A stretch of DNA of 64,000 nt from the NCBI GenBank assembly GCA_033675265.1, contig JAUJYZ010001005.1, forward strand, positions 124,001-188,000, given 5' to 3'. The DNA is from Actinostola sp. cb2023. Its lineage: Eukaryota > Cnidaria > Anthozoa > Actiniaria > Actinostolidae. The notes under the pieces were generated by a model. The model was not told where the DNA came from, searched no databases, and was given only the letters and a program-made list of their open reading frames with translations. Below are positions 31,808-43,588 of this stretch, one piece after another. The position numbers and the translations under genes are program-made. Position 1 is the stretch's first letter; every line of letters starts with the position of its first letter.

Positions 31808-34063
31808 CTAGAACGTGACTTGGAAAACCCAGAGGTCTCCTGGGATGCCTGGATGTGGGGCCCATCCTCGTGTTGATGGTGATAGAAGAGCTGTGGCGCT
31901 ACCCTTTGAGGCCATTTTGCAAGCCTTGGATGATCGATGTTGCACAAGTGGCCACCAATATTTTCTTGGGTATGTGTCAAGCACCACAACTGTACAAGAC
32001 TGCCTGAAACTCTGGAGGAAACGCAGCACTGGACCAACTAACAACAGCGGAGGGAACACATATGGGCGTTGCATAATATGGGTGTGTTGCGTCAGGTCCT
32101 GTGCAAAGAGGTTGACCCCTGATGACTTCGGGGAGGGGTATGGTGTGAAGTGAGGTAACGGCTTCCCCCACTTATTCCTCATGACATTAGAATCTAGGGC
32201 CATCAGGTCACAAGTATGGCCTTCGAGGCCTCCGAACGTACATTCCACAGTGTACCACATTTTGTCCGTCAATCGGCTATCCAACAGAGAGAGGCGACGA
32301 CAAGGCAGGTCAGCTGGGTTCTCGCTTGATGGAATGTACGACATGTGTAAGAGGACGTTCAGCTTTGACGTGGTGAAAAATAACTTCTTGATTGCTTCGT
32401 TCAACGATCTACTTTTTCCACCTTGATTGTTCCACCACGAGTGAATGACTGCTTGATTATTAACCAGTACATCCACACGTGCATTACGCAGTTGATCCTC
32501 ACATGACAACAGCATCTTGTCTATGGCAACGGCTTCTCTCGTAGAAATATCCCACCTCTGCTCTTCGATAGACCAGTAGTCCGACACTTGTTGTGGGACA
32601 GGATCAGAGAGGATGGAATACCCCCAGCCAGACGCCGATGCGTCTGTTGCTACTCTTGCACGGATATGTCGCTCATCACGCCATGGAAGTGGCTCGTCCC
32701 ACGATTCGAGAAACAGCCAGTGGGAGATTTCGTCCCGAAGAGGGCCTTGAACCCGAATTGGCTTGAGGGTGCGCTGCCCACGAGAGATTGCGCTGTTCAT
32801 CTCTCTCGTGAACAACCTTGCTGCTGGCACCGCCAACGAGAATGACACACATTTTCCTACAAGGCGTTGGAGAGTTTTCACACCGACCAACGATCTCTCC
32901 AACGTTTCTCGGATAAGTCGGAGAAACTTCACCTTCTTTTCTGGCATTAGGTGGAAGACTTCTTCGCTTGAATCGACCAGAAAGCCAAGATATGGCACCA
33001 CTTTACTTGGCATCAAGATGGACTTTGACAAGCCTAGAAAATAGCCCAAACGTACAAGATGATATGCTACCACAATTATCGTTGATCGGGCTGCGGCAAG
33101 CCTCCGTTCATCCTCACTTCCTAGCTTTTTGTAGTCGCCTTTGTCTAGTGGAATTTGCATTTGGCCGTTATGCCTATCATCAATGTATAAGAGGCACGGG
33201 ATTCCAAGAGATCGGAAGAAGTCAGTGGCCATAAGTCCTGTAGTGTGGTAGATGTAAGGGGAGATCTTCCATCCGAAGGGCAATGTATTGTAGGTGAAAT
33301 ACCAGCCACCCCATTGGAAACCAAAGTACGTCTGACTATCATCAGTTAGCAGAATGTGGTCATATCCAGACTTATCATCGAGCGCCGTTTGATAACTGTC
33401 CTTGGAGACGTATCGAGGTAAGTCTTTTAAGCTATCGAGCCTAAATGGTCGATCCTGCATCCAAAGATTCAAGTAACGGGCGTCGTGGCACAAGCGGGGC
33501 TTGGTCGGTTCCACCGTCAGGGGAAGTACAATATGCGGAGGTGGTACCAAACCAACTCTTCCAACTAATGAGATGGCACCAGTCCTCAACCGTTCCACTA
33601 GAGTTCGCTTGATGAACTCCCCAAATGGCTTACATGAAACGTTGTTTTTGAACGCCATCGGAGGGGGGCGATCCGAGTCATATTGGCTCCCCTTAAATGT
33701 GCCAGTAAAGTGTTGAAAAAATGGCAAGATAGACACTTTATCTCTGATCCACCCAAGGATTGTAGCGTGTTGTTCCGAGGGATTCTTTCTCGCGATCTCC
33801 TCCCAGTAGCCAACATTATTGTGCAACTCCCCCGCACGAAACTGCCTCGGGTCCCGGAAAATCAAATCTCCAATGTCACCAATGGTTTCCCCACATTCCA
33901 CTTTACTTATGACTTGTGTCAAACTACTATTTGCTGTCATCCCTCTGCTGACGGGGACGAGGTTTCCCTGCAGGTCTACCCAAATCACATCATTTTTTAC
34001 TACTTTTATTGACATCTGTGTGTCGAATTGTGCATCAACTTCCCAATGCCAAAACATATTTCC
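31808..34063 (-). CDS. DIRS reverse transcriptase-RNase H
   Basis: This is a 749-residue ORF from ATG 34057; the splice acceptor GTATTGTAG ends two codons before that ATG and keeps the frame. RT motifs include ALDDKSGYDHI, NTLPFGWKISP and the catalytic LLYIDDRH. RNase H follows: RVATDASASGWGY, STREAVAI, VLVNNQAVIHSWW and SENPAD. The usual Asp before the Asn in the third motif is Asn here (VNN where VDN is common), which could impair RNase H. The C-terminal PYVFPPLLLVGPVL is typical of DIRS proteins. The frame is otherwise intact. Confidence 0.88.
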   Translation of the reverse strand, partial: GNMFWHWEVDAQFDTQMSIKVVKNDVIWVDLQGNLVPVSRGMTANSSLTQVISKVECGETIGDIGDLIFRDPRQFRAGELHNNVGYWEEIARKNPSEQHATILGWIRDKVSILPFFQHFTGTFKGSQYDSDRPPPMAFKNNVSCKPFGEFIKRTLVERLRTGAISLVGRVGLVPPPHIVLPLTVEPTKPRLCHDARYLNLWMQDRPFRLDSLKDLPRYVSKDSYQTALDDKSGYDHILLTDDSQTYFGFQWGGWYFTYNTLPFGWKISPYIYHTTGLMATDFFRSLGIPCLLYIDDRHNGQMQIPLDKGDYKKLGSEDERRLAAARSTIIVVAYHLVRLGYFLGLSKSILMPSKVVPYLGFLVDSSEEVFHLMPEKKVKFLRLIRETLERSLVGVKTLQRLVGKCVSFSLAVPAARLFTREMNSAISRGQRTLKPIRVQGPLRDEISHWLFLESWDEPLPWRDERHIRARVATDASASGWGYSILSDPVPQQVSDYWSIEEQRWDISTREAVAIDKMLLSCEDQLRNARVDVLVNNQAVIHSWWNNQGGKSRSLNEAIKKLFFTTSKLNVLLHMSYIPSSENPADLPCRRLSLLDSRLTDKMWYTVECTFGGLEGHTCDLMALDSNVMRNKWGKPLPHFTPYPSPKSSGVNLFAQDLTQHTHIMQRPYVFPPLLLVGPVLRFLQSFRQSCTVVVLDTYPRKYWWPLVQHRSSKACKMASKGSATALLSPSTRGWAPHPGIPGDLWVFQVTF

Positions 34064-34347
34064 CTACAATACAGAAAAACAGGGTACACATGTTATGGGA
34101 GAACAGAAAACCCCGACAAGTCAGCAGAGAGATAACAGCTCTGACCCAGTATAGATACCCTTTTTTCGGAGCCATTAAAACTCTGGGACTTCATTTTTAT
34201 TGATAATATGTTAGAACCATAAGACAAATTAGTCATTAACCACCACAGTGTATTCAATTTATTCAGGCAGTTTTTGACATTTTCCAACAGATTCAACGAT
34301 GATTCTGTTATTATTGATCATTCTAACGATTATTCTGTTATTATTGA

Positions 34348-34872
34348 TCATTCTATCTTGCCGGTGAGATTGCCATTTCTATCGTTTCCTTTTGTATCTC
34401 TCTTCAATTTATGACATTGGGCTTTAAAATGCCCAGTTTGACTACAATAAAAACAGCGCGGGGGACTAGACTGTAATGGACGCCACGCCCTTGACGTAGC
34501 ACCCGTCGCTCCAGGCCTGTCCGCGCGATTTCTCTGGCGGTAAGTCTTCTCTACTTTGGCCACTGTTTCGAAAACCTTCTCGTGATCTTTATCGCCAAGA
34601 AGGCGGAGAAGTAAGCCACGGAAGTGCTCGGTTGGTAGGTCGACTTTTCCCCGTGCGGTCTGGTAGATCAGGCGGTAGTATGCTTCCTTATCATCCTTGT
34701 TGTCGTGTGAGCAATGTTGAAGGGCTTCAACCATTTCTAGCGCTTCATAATTGTGGAATTCCGTCAACGGCCTTGACGCATATGCCATAAACTTCTTTAG
34801 GTGGTTTTCCACGGAGGCTTTTGTAAATGACTCCATTGCTTTCTGAAGTTCCTTGAACTCTCTTTTCAAACG
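34348..34872 (-). CDS. DIRS Gag-like protein, main exon
   Basis: The exon begins after a good 3' splice site (pyrimidine tract, GAAATAG) in phase 0 and encodes 174 residues to the stop at 34348. It has helical, charged N-terminal sequence (KREFKELQKAMESF) and a C-terminal CCHC zinc knuckle (CFYCSQTGHFKAQC). It is not preceded by an ATG in frame near the exon start, so it needs the leader exon at 41659-41471 or an internal start. Likely role: RNA-binding structural protein of the retroelement particle. Confidence 0.75.
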   Translation of the reverse strand, partial: RLKREFKELQKAMESFTKASVENHLKKFMAYASRPLTEFHNYEALEMVEALQHCSHDNKDDKEAYYRLIYQTARGKVDLPTEHFRGLLLRLLGDKDHEKVFETVAKVEKTYRQRNRADRPGATGATSRAWRPLQSSPPRCFYCSQTGHFKAQCHKLKRDTKGNDRNGNLTGKIE

Positions 34873-35354
34873 CTATTTCAAGAGAAGAAAGAAAAACAGA
34901 GAAGACGGCGTCAATTGATGAACCCCCATTCAGTGCTATAGCTACCATCTACTGGTCACTGACAATAAATTCATACGATAACTCCGTGCTTATAAAACAA
35001 TAATTCAAAGTCAGGACTCACTGACTCATTATCATCATTCCGTCGTGTGCTCATGAATATTACGAGACAACCAGGTCAGGCTTCATTGTCTCCGACACAA
35101 AAGGCATCACAATCTAGAGGTCGTTTCACAACCAGGTAAAATATCTTTACACTTTGTTTACCAAACTGTTCGGTATACGTAAACATTACGCGTAAAATGT
35201 ACAATACAATTATTCTCGTTAGCCTCTTTCCATGCACCCGGAATAAAATGACATCTACTCCCATAGGCCTTCCACAACTCAACCCGCGGCTCAGCGAGTC
35301 ATAATACTGAACTATCCATTTATATTAACACGAATAAAGCATTATCCACTGACG

Positions 35355-35660
35355 TCCAACGAACAATCTCGTCGACGGATTCATTCTACCCATAATTAAA
35401 ACCGGTGAGAAACCTCACCCGTGCACCTGCACAATAGCATTTCAAGATTATCTGCAGTCGTCCAACGAACCATCTTGTCGAAGGATTCATTCTACCGATA
35501 ATTAAACTGGTGATAAACCTCACCTGTGCACATGCACAATTGTATTTCACTGACATTATCTGCAGTCGTCCAACGAACCATCTCGTCGAAGGGTTCATTC
35601 TACAGATAATTAAACTGGTGATAAACCTCACACATGCACAATAGCATTTAAACCTTATCT
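35355..35660 (-). repeat. ~105-bp tandem repeat, part 1
   Basis: About three units containing GTCGTCCAACGAACCATCTC and GGTGATAAACCTCACCCGTG. The array continues at 41027 beyond the LINE. Because its length is near a multiple of three, it yields repeated spurious peptides. Confidence 0.9.
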
Positions 35661-35868
35661 TTTTTTTTTATTTTTTATTTTTTTATTTTTTATTTTTTTA
35701 TTGTTTATTACAAATAGTAAAAGACAGTTACAAGAATACATGAAGAAAAAGAATAGCGAATTACAAGAATATAATGATGCTTTTACAATGTTGATTACAA
35801 GAAAATAATATATTTGAATAAATCAATATGATGTAAGTAAGTGGCAGACAGCTAATTTTCAAAAAATA

Positions 35869-38800
35869 CTAAAGTACAGTGTTATTTTTGCTCAAGAAGT
35901 TCGAAAAGGGGGACCATTTCAAATTACAGCATTGCTGTTCTCGTTTCGGTTTTGCAGATGCAATTTTAATCTCAAAATCATACTTTTGTGTTGCAAAATT
36001 AAGGAAGGACTGGAATGTATAACGCAATTGTTCTTTAACAAAAGCGTTATACATATATTGCTTGGCTATTAAAATTAAATGATTAAGCAGAATATTATTT
36101 TTGATATCCGAAGTAAGACCATACAGAATCGAAGCTGGAGTAGCTGTAAATTCAGATTTAGCACTTATCTTTGTCCACCATGTTCTAAATTGATTCCAAA
36201 AAACTTTTGCTATTTCACAGTCGACGAAGAAATGTGAAGTGGTGTGCCTTTCACAGTCACAGAAGGGGCATGTATCATCCTTAGATAAGCCTACTTTGAA
36301 CAAGTAACTTTTTAATGGTAGTATATTATGTATAATTTTGTATTGAAATATAGACAGTTTGATCTCTTTTGTTACTATGAAAGGTAGAACATATACGTTT
36401 TTGAGTTGAGAAAGTTCAACACCTTTTTCGAGGATTAAGGATTGGGCGGTAGGTATTAAGAAGTCGGTATTTACAAAAACCTGTCTTATGCGTTTTACTG
36501 AGGCTTTAGTTAAATCAGTAAAATTTTCTATATCATTGATATTTGGATCTAAATTTTCTTTCATTAGTTTTTGGACAGCACTTATTAAACCTCGGTACAC
36601 TAAAAAATTACATTGTATATCATATATATTACCAAATTCAGAAAGACTAAGAAATTTATGATTAGAATCGAATAAATCTTCAATATTATTAATGCCATTG
36701 TCAAATCAAGATTTGTAGAAAATCGGAGAGTGGCCGATTTTAACGTATTAAAATACGTTTATTATTCCATATACATTGTTTATTAATTGTTTCTTTGTTA
36801 GGATTCAGAGCATTAAATTCTTGAAGATACACTAAAATTTTCTTATAGAAAGGAGGTGTTGCGCTTGTGTCAATGAATTTCAGATCAAAGTCACAAGAGA
36901 ACAAAAACAGTCCGCCGTGCTTAAGTAAGGCATTGTTTGGTATAACTTTCCACGAGGACTGCTTGTCATCCTATAAACGCTTAATCCAAGCCAACTTGAT
37001 AGCTTTATTTATGTGTGTATAAGAAACCATATTGAGACCGCCTTGTTCTTTAGGTCCTATAATAGTTTTTTTTCTTTATTTTTGGTGGTTTATTGTTCCA
37101 AATGAAATGAAAGGTTATTTTATCGACTTCTTTGGCAAATTTCTCTGGAATACACGATACGGATGCGTTATATATAAGTTTGGACAATCCTAAAGTTTTG
37201 ACTATATTAATTTTCCCATAAAGTGATAAGTTGCGCTGTTTCCAAAACTGAAGCACTTTTTCCATCTGTTTAATTTTTCGTGAAAATTTAATTTATCGCA
37301 TAATTTTTGATCATAGCCAAAGTAAATTCCTAAGGCGAGTATTGGGCTAGTAGTCCATTTCAATCCAAACGGGTGGTATGTGTCGCTTTTCATTGAACCA
37401 ATCCACATTGCTTCTGTTTTATCAATATTTGGTTCTAAGCCAGAAATCATTTTGAACTTTTCTAACAAACTCAAGAGATTTTTAATCGATTCGGAGTCTT
37501 CTAAAAAACATGTTGTGTCATCTGCATATTGACAGAGTTTAATTTCTTTTTGTCTGATTTTGATCCCTTTTATTTCAGTGTTGTTGTTAATGGCATACGC
37601 CAGTATTTCTAGAGCAAGAACAAAGAGAGGGCCAGATAAAGGGCAGCCTTGTCGTACACCGCGATGCAAAGGAAAACATTCAGAAGCAAATCCATTATTA
37701 ATCACACAGCTTGAGATATCAGTATAGAAAACTTTCACCCAAGAGATCAATTGCGGACCAAAATTAAATTGTTCAAGTACATCGAATATGAAAGACCATT
37801 CTATAGAATCAAATGCTTTTCTGAAATCTACAAAAATAGCAGCTCCAGGGATATTTTGTTGCAAAGTATAGTACAACATATCGGATATCAACCTGATATT
37901 CTCACCAATGTATCGCTTTTTTTCACGTATCCGGTTTGATTTGTATTTATTATGTATGAGAGCGTAATTTCTATTCTATTCGCTATCGCTTTAGTAGCTA
38001 TTTTATAATCCGTATTTAGCAAAGAGATGGGACGCCAATTTTCAATTAGAAGCGGGTTTTTCTTTTTCTTTGGGATTAAATTGATAACGCCTTGCCTTTG
38101 ACTGATACTTAGTCTCTCATTCTGCAAGCTATAATTAAAGCTGTTGATCATAGATTGACCAAGTTCGGGCCAAAAGAAGCGGTAAAATTCTGCGGAAAAG
38201 CCATCTGTACCTGGTGATTTATTGCTGGAAAATTTAGATAAGGCTTTAAAGCATTCCTCTTTGGTGAGCAGACCTTCACATTTGCATTTTTGGCTTTCAG
38301 TGAGCCTTTTCAGGTTGGGAGGTGAGAGAAATTGTTCTTTTACACTGCTAATGCAGGGGTTCGAGAGCACAGATTGATAAAGGTTCTGATAATATCGTTT
38401 TTGTTCTGCTAATATCTCATCGGGATTTTCGGTTATTTTGTCTTCTGAAATTTGTAGTTTAGTAATATGTTTTCGCGATGCGTTTCTTTTCTCTAAGCTA
38501 TAAAAGTAGTTAGTGTTTCTTTCTCCTTGTTCGTACCATCGAACTTTACTTCTGAGAATTGTACCTTGTATTTTATCTTCCATTAGACGATCTAAATCCA
38601 TCTTAAGATTATCCAGTTCTGAGACTACTTCAGCTTTTTTGACATCAGACTTAGTTGTTTCTAATATGTTTGTCAGTTCATTGATTCTATCGAAATGATC
38701 TTTTTCTTTTTGTTTATTGTTCTTAGCTTTGTTTTTACAATAACTTAACGAGAAAGCTCCTCATTTCCATCTTAATCATGTCCCAGAATAAACTTTGGTC

Positions 38801-39679
38801 TTCTAGATCTTTGTATTTGTCTTTAAATATTTCAATGTTGTTGCAAAGGTTATCAGTAAACGTTTTGTCACTTAGAAGCGAATTATTGAATTTCCAAAAA
38901 CCGGGTCCTCTCCTGTGTTTGAAATGTTCAGTTTGCAGGTGGATAAAAACAGCGCTGTGGTCTGAGTTTGGTGCATAGGAAATATAACTATTTTCGGTGT
39001 ATTTTTTAAGATACTTTGATATGAGAAAATAATCTAGCCTGCACTGGATTGTCGCAGACTTATTTCTCCAAGTGAATTGTGTTTTGTTTGCGTTTAAAAC
39101 CCTCCGTATATCTACAAGTTGAAATTGATTAATAATCTTTTGGATTTTGTTTATTACGGAATGTTTTTGATCTGTCGACACGCCTCCTTCTTTATCTTCT
39201 GTTGCTAATGCACAATTAAAATCGCCGCCTATTATAATGTTTTCACCTAGATATTTTTCTAAACGATTGTGCAATTCATCAAAGAACACGTTTTGTTTAC
39301 TTGCGTTATTGGGGCTGTATATATTTACAAAGATCGTTGGATTGCCTTCTATTTCTGTCTCTAAAATAATTAATCGACCACTCTCGTCCTTAATCCAATT
39401 CTTAATATTGATGTCGCAGGCAGGATTGATTAAAATCATTACGCCTCTACTGTGTTTTGTTCCGTGACTGTAATAAACACGCCCACCCCATTCAAGATTA
39501 CAAATTTGTTCTTCAGCTTCGGAACTATATGTCTCTTGAAGAAAAGCTAATTGTATGTTTTTTTTGCGCAACCAGGAAAAAATCTTTTTTTTGTTCTTTT
39601 TTTTTGTTTCGCTTAGCCCCCTGACATTTACAGAAATGCATTTTAATTGAAAAGGGTTTAATTTTGTATCATGACCCAT
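35869..39679 (-). pseudogene. LINE ORF2: AP endonuclease and reverse transcriptase, broken
   Basis: The endonuclease block (39679-38735) shows ISVNVRGL, QETYSS, NIIIGGDFNCAL and APNSDHSAVF, the Asn/Asp/His signature of APE-type nucleases. The RT continues in other frames: NKSPGTDGFSAEFYR and NWRPISLLNTDYK (38601-37888), then FVDFRKAFDSIEW, GVRQGCPLSGPLF and catalytic CQYADDTTCF (37891-37202). The C-terminal part (36600-35869) has a CPFCDCERHTTSHFFVDC zinc-like motif. The breaks near 38.65, 37.89, 37.23 and 36.6-37.05 kb make the copy non-functional. Confidence 0.87.
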
Positions 39680-40062
39680 GGGAGTGGTTACCTAAAGTGC
39701 TTAATGAACCATTTTTTCTCAAATGTAAATTTGGAGCAAAGTTGAAATTAGCTTTGTCTGCCACAGTTTCAACAGCCTGTTTTTTGAATAAATTAGTTAT
39801 CTGAAGAATAATGGATTGAATAGGAAATTTAAACTCAAAATAATTACGTCTAAATATGAAAGAAACGAGGAAACAAATAATAAGTATCCTCCAACTCTTA
39901 GACAACATTTTACAGACAAAAAAGGTTCTGTGACCTGAAATAGTTGACTATGTCAATTCGTGACGGTGCTTCGATGATCTAAATAAAGCTACTGACAAGA
40001 AATGTTGAGCTAGAGTCTGAGAGGGGCATTTAACTAATCTTGCAAGAAGTTGTTCATAGTTA

Positions 40063-40892
40063 TTAACGATTAAAGCGATCGTTCAAGGTTGCGTATGGTC
40101 GGAAAGACTCCATACCTTTATAGATCTGCCCTTCGATGATAAGTTGGTCGTGCTTGAGAAAGGCTTTCTTCTTTTGTCGCTTAGCCTCTTTTAATACGGG
40201 TAAGAGCTTTTTTCTCACCTGTAGTACCTCATGTACGAAATCTTCTGAGAGCCCAAACTTGGAACCTTTTAAGTGTGATGCCATCTTCCTGACTTGTTCT
40301 TTTTCCTTAAAGAATGTGAACTAGGCTTTGTCAGAAGATTAACTTCGGGACCGACTGGATGAACTCTTTCAAGACTAATCTTACAGGCCATAATGGGTCC
40401 TCCTTGTAGCTCTTTATCTATGAAACTCCTTAGTGTGTTCTCGCCATCTTGATATGTTTCATTTGGTGTCTCCGGTATGTTGTAGAATCTTAGGTTGTTT
40501 CGTCTAGAGTGCCCTTCTAGCTTGATTGACCGGCTATTCTCTCGAGCTAAGTCACTACTTAGTTGTTCCACGTCTTTTTGCATGATATCCATTGTGTCCG
40601 CCATGTTTTTAATGTTGGTTTGGAGTTCTTCGATTTCTCCTTGTGCAAACACAAGAGTGTGTTCTAGATCTTGACTTTTCTGCTCAAGGTCTTTTACTTT
40701 TACTTTTAGGCTTTCTATCTCAGAAATTGCAGCTAGAGTAAGGTCTAACTTCTCATTTATCTTTTCAAACATCTCTTGGCAGGTAGCGCTGCACGACGTG
40801 TCTTCTTGCGACATATCGTCCTTATCTGTATCTGTTTGCGAGCCTTTACTTCTTCTTCTTCTTTTTCTTTTCGCCTTTGATTCATCTGCCAT
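40063..40892 (-). pseudogene. LINE ORF1-like coiled-coil protein, frameshifted
   Basis: The first part (40892-40269) is a basic N-terminus, then a long heptad-rich coiled coil, then NLRFYNIPE, a motif typical of the RNA-recognition region of L1/Tx1 ORF1. The rest (40284-40063) is in another frame and has LLPVLKEAKRQKKKAFLKHD. The break is near 40.28 kb. ORF1 proteins form trimers that coat element RNA. Confidence 0.8.
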
Positions 40893-41026
40893 TCTCTCAG
40901 ATTATCTGCTTCTACATTTAGGTCTTGGTAGAAGGGAAAGTCGTATGGGATAGCTTGGAGAACGGAGCGATGACAAAACACGTCCGCTCAGCTCGAACAC
41001 CTAATCAACTCCTAAACACCTAATCA

Positions 41027-41440
41027 AAACCTTATCTGCAGTCGTCCAACGAACCATCTCGTCGAAGAATTCATTCTACAGATAATTAAACTGGTGATAA
41101 ACCTCACCCGTGCACATGCACAATAGCATTTAAACCTTATCTGCAGTCGTCCAACGAACCATCTCGTCGAAGGATTCATTCTACAGATAATTAAACTGGT
41201 GATAAACCTCACCCGTGCACATGCACAATAGCATTTAAACCTTATCTGCAGTCGTCCAACGAACCATCTCGTCGAAGGATTCATTCTACAGATAATTAAA
41301 CTGGTGATAAACCTCACCCGTGCACATGCACAATAGCATTTCAACATTATCTGCAGTCGTCCTACGAACCATCTCGTCGAAGGATTCATTCTACAGATAA
41401 AACCGGTGATACACCTCACCCGTGCACAATAACATTTCTT
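41027..41440 (-). repeat. ~105-bp tandem repeat, part 2
   Basis: About four units matching 35355-35660. Together they form the intronic array of the DIRS element, cut by the LINE. Confidence 0.9.
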
Positions 41441-41470
41441 ACTAAAGCAAATCAACCTGGACATATTTAC

Positions 41471-41659
41471 CTCAAGTTCCCCTTCTTGTTGCTGAGCTTG
41501 CGGAGCCGCCGGTGGAGCTATTGCTGCTTCTACTTGTGCAACGGCCGGCGCTGGAACTATTGGCACTACTGGTGCAGCCGCCGGTGCAGGAATGACAGGA
41601 ATAACTTGCGGTACTGCCGGAGGGTCGGCTGGCTCTTCAGGGAACTGAACTTCTGCCAT
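41471..41659 (-). CDS. DIRS leader exon, Pro/Ala-rich
   Basis: ATG at 41659 opens 63 codons (MAEVQFPEEPADPP, then many PVI/PAPA repeats) ending in GAG|GTAAAT, a good splice donor in phase 0. All three downstream ORFs of the element begin after phase-0 acceptors (34872, 34063 and 31571). A related leader (MADNQPEVQVPVLP) lies at 51855-51742. Its function is unknown; it may simply supply the start codon. Confidence 0.68.
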
Positions 41660-41754
41660 AGCTAGATTCGCGTGGTCGTACTTTTTAGAAGAAGACGTTT
41701 ATCTGACCAGTGTTCCGCTGGAGAACTGAGCAAGAAGGGAGTGTTCCACGTGGA

Positions 41755-41770
41755 TTCCGTATTTTATAGT
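41755..41770 (-). promoter_or_regulatory. Candidate TATA box of the DIRS leader
   Basis: On the minus strand CTATAAAATACGG lies about 100 bp before the leader ATG. The second leader has GTATAAATGAG at a similar distance (about 51954-51963). Shared placement is the main support. Confidence 0.45.
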
Positions 41771-42596
41771 CATCTCATAGCGTCATCCACGTGCCTATGC
41801 ACACCTAGCTGCCAATGGGGGTATTATTGTACCTTATTTCATTTTCGCATATCATTATGAGTGTTATGAATAGTGAAAACACCTTGAAAACACGACTGAA
41901 AAACTTTGCCGTATCGAAAGACTTTGCACAAATTAATTTGAGATGCATTAAAATAATAATAATAATTCTTCAAAACATGAGAAAACCACACAAATGACAA
42001 GTAAATATATTTTTATGTACCTTGAGCCAAATGAAAGTGCAGAAAAGACATTTTTTTAACACACCTAAATTGTCATGTATTTGTCTTGCGAACGAAAATT
42101 ATAACGACCACTGGTAGCCCAAGTCACAAAAACGGCATTTTCGAAAAAATTGTCGTTCTTTTCACATTTTCAAAAAAGTTAACTTTTTTCTTTAATGTAT
42201 CTGCTAAGAAATGTATTCTCCACAAACTGGAGGATGGATTTTAAAAACAAAGAAAAAATGGAAAAGTTATGGACAAAAATGTCGTTAAAAATGCAAAGAA
42301 ACTGCCATAAAAAATCATATTTCATTGAAACGCAAAACGCATGCTCGGTCTTCTGCACCTTGATATAAGTTTTCAGATTATACCAAAATATTTTTAATTC
42401 ATCAAAACCCTATGAAAAACGGCGGGTTTTTACGATGTGATGACGTCATAAGGACGTACGTGATGACGTCATCACATGTCGAACTTCTACACTCAACTAA
42501 CACATTCCAAAAGTTTCATGCCTTGTGTACTGATTTTAGGAATTTTATGAGCCTTCAAAGTTTCCCTAGCAACGTACGGGCCAAATAAATATGTTA

Positions 42597-42870
42597 GACC
42601 CTTAAAAGGCCGTTCACGAAGTTAAATAAAAATCGTACGAGGGAATAACGCTTGGCAGCTGTTTTAGTGAAAATAGTGTCGTTTGAATATCAGCTGGTAT
42701 TCACAAACGCGGCTTACAATGATAATTTTGAATACACCGTCCAAAAGCAGAATAGTTGAATTAGTATTTGTGTTAAGCACAATAAAATCCAAGCAATATT
42801 GACGCGGAGCGAACGAGTTAAAATATACGGCAAATCGGTCATTCATTTTGCGGGAGCCACCTACTCAGGG
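42597..42870. mobile_element. MITE family M1, copy 2 (partial, inverted)
   Basis: The sequence matches the complement of about 6700-6960, including AACTTCGTGAACGGCC and TACACCGTC.AAAAGCAGAA. The long terminal repeats of copy 1 are not complete here. Upstream, 41820-42590 holds no gene; it contains a palindromic GATGACGTCA pair near 42440-42475. Confidence 0.8.
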
Positions 42871-43328
42871 CGAGCCGCACTGCTTAGCTATGGCGTTTCC
42901 ACCGCTTTCAAGTTGGTGGAAATCTGGCAGGGAATCACGGTTTCTATTGTACTCGCAGCCTGATCCAATTATCACCTTCCTAGCGGCTTGTTATAATGAA
43001 CGTGTTTATAACTCATCACAGAACATTCGATCACGTTTCTCGTCATTAAAAATTATTACGAAACAATTCCGTTCAAAAACAAAAATTATATTGAGTTTTT
43101 AAAATATACTAAAAACAGGAACTGTTTCTTTCAAAATCAATATATTTGAGTGATCTTAATTAATTAAAGAAAGGTTTGAAAGTCGAACCAAGTCCATGGA
43201 ATTGGCTTAGGTAGAAAATGGTTTTAGGTTGTTTAATTAATTGTAGACTGGATCCATAAGTCGCTGCTATGTAACTACGCAGATTGGAACCATGCAACAT
43301 ATTATTTTAATAATACAAACACTCCCTC

Positions 43329-43588
43329 GGCTTGCGGGAAATTTCATCACCAATTTCCCTGTTGTCATGGTATTACTTATAAAAATATAATATTATTTTT
43401 GCCACCGGAGCGAAGCGGAGATGGTCTACTATTCTTTGCCAATACATTTCTAAAATGTTCAGGTGGTTATGTACACGCGCCTGCCATAACGTAGACAGCG
43501 GACATTACATCACGTGTACATCACATGTATAAACCCAAATCAACCAATCAGAATGGACCGTTCCCACGGCCGACAAGAAACCATCGCG
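43329..43588. repeat. Block X, source copy of local duplication
   Basis: It runs from CGGCTTGCGGGAAATTTCAT to CACGGCCGACAAGAAACC. It reappears at 44685-44846 with about 95 bp missing from its middle. Confidence 0.75.

Larger units (their letters stand above)
35661..41026 (-). mobile_element. Tx1/L1-like LINE with 11-bp target duplication
   Basis: The element is flanked by AAACCTTATCT at 35650-35660 and 41027-41037, and that string is part of the interrupted repeat unit. Its 3' end carries an A-rich tail (plus-strand TTTTTTATTT repeats, 35661-35704). From 5' to 3' it has a coiled-coil ORF1 and an ORF2 with AP endonuclease and RT domains. ORF2 is broken into several frames, so the copy is dead although nearly full length. 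Confidence 0.9.
30218..41770 (-). mobile_element. DIRS-type retrotransposon, minus strand, interrupted by a LINE
   Basis: In transcript order: a TATA-like site, leader exon (41659-41471), an intron containing a ~105-bp tandem repeat, Gag with a CCHC knuckle, RT-RNase H, then a tyrosine recombinase. RT with a tyrosine recombinase instead of a DDE integrase is the hallmark of DIRS elements. The LINE at 35661-41026 sits in the intron repeat. Exact outer ends were not identified; 29916-30217 holds no ORF and may contain the 3' terminus. Confidence 0.85.

Noticed and set aside
31815..34203. Plus-strand frames opposite the DIRS RT
   Set aside because: They are antisense shadows of the RT-RNase H gene without recognisable domains.
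41024..41470. Extension of the DIRS leader ORF through the ~105-bp repeats
   Set aside because: A good donor (GAG|GTAAAT) ends the leader at 41471 and the rest is repeat translation (CRMNPSTRWFVGRLQ units).
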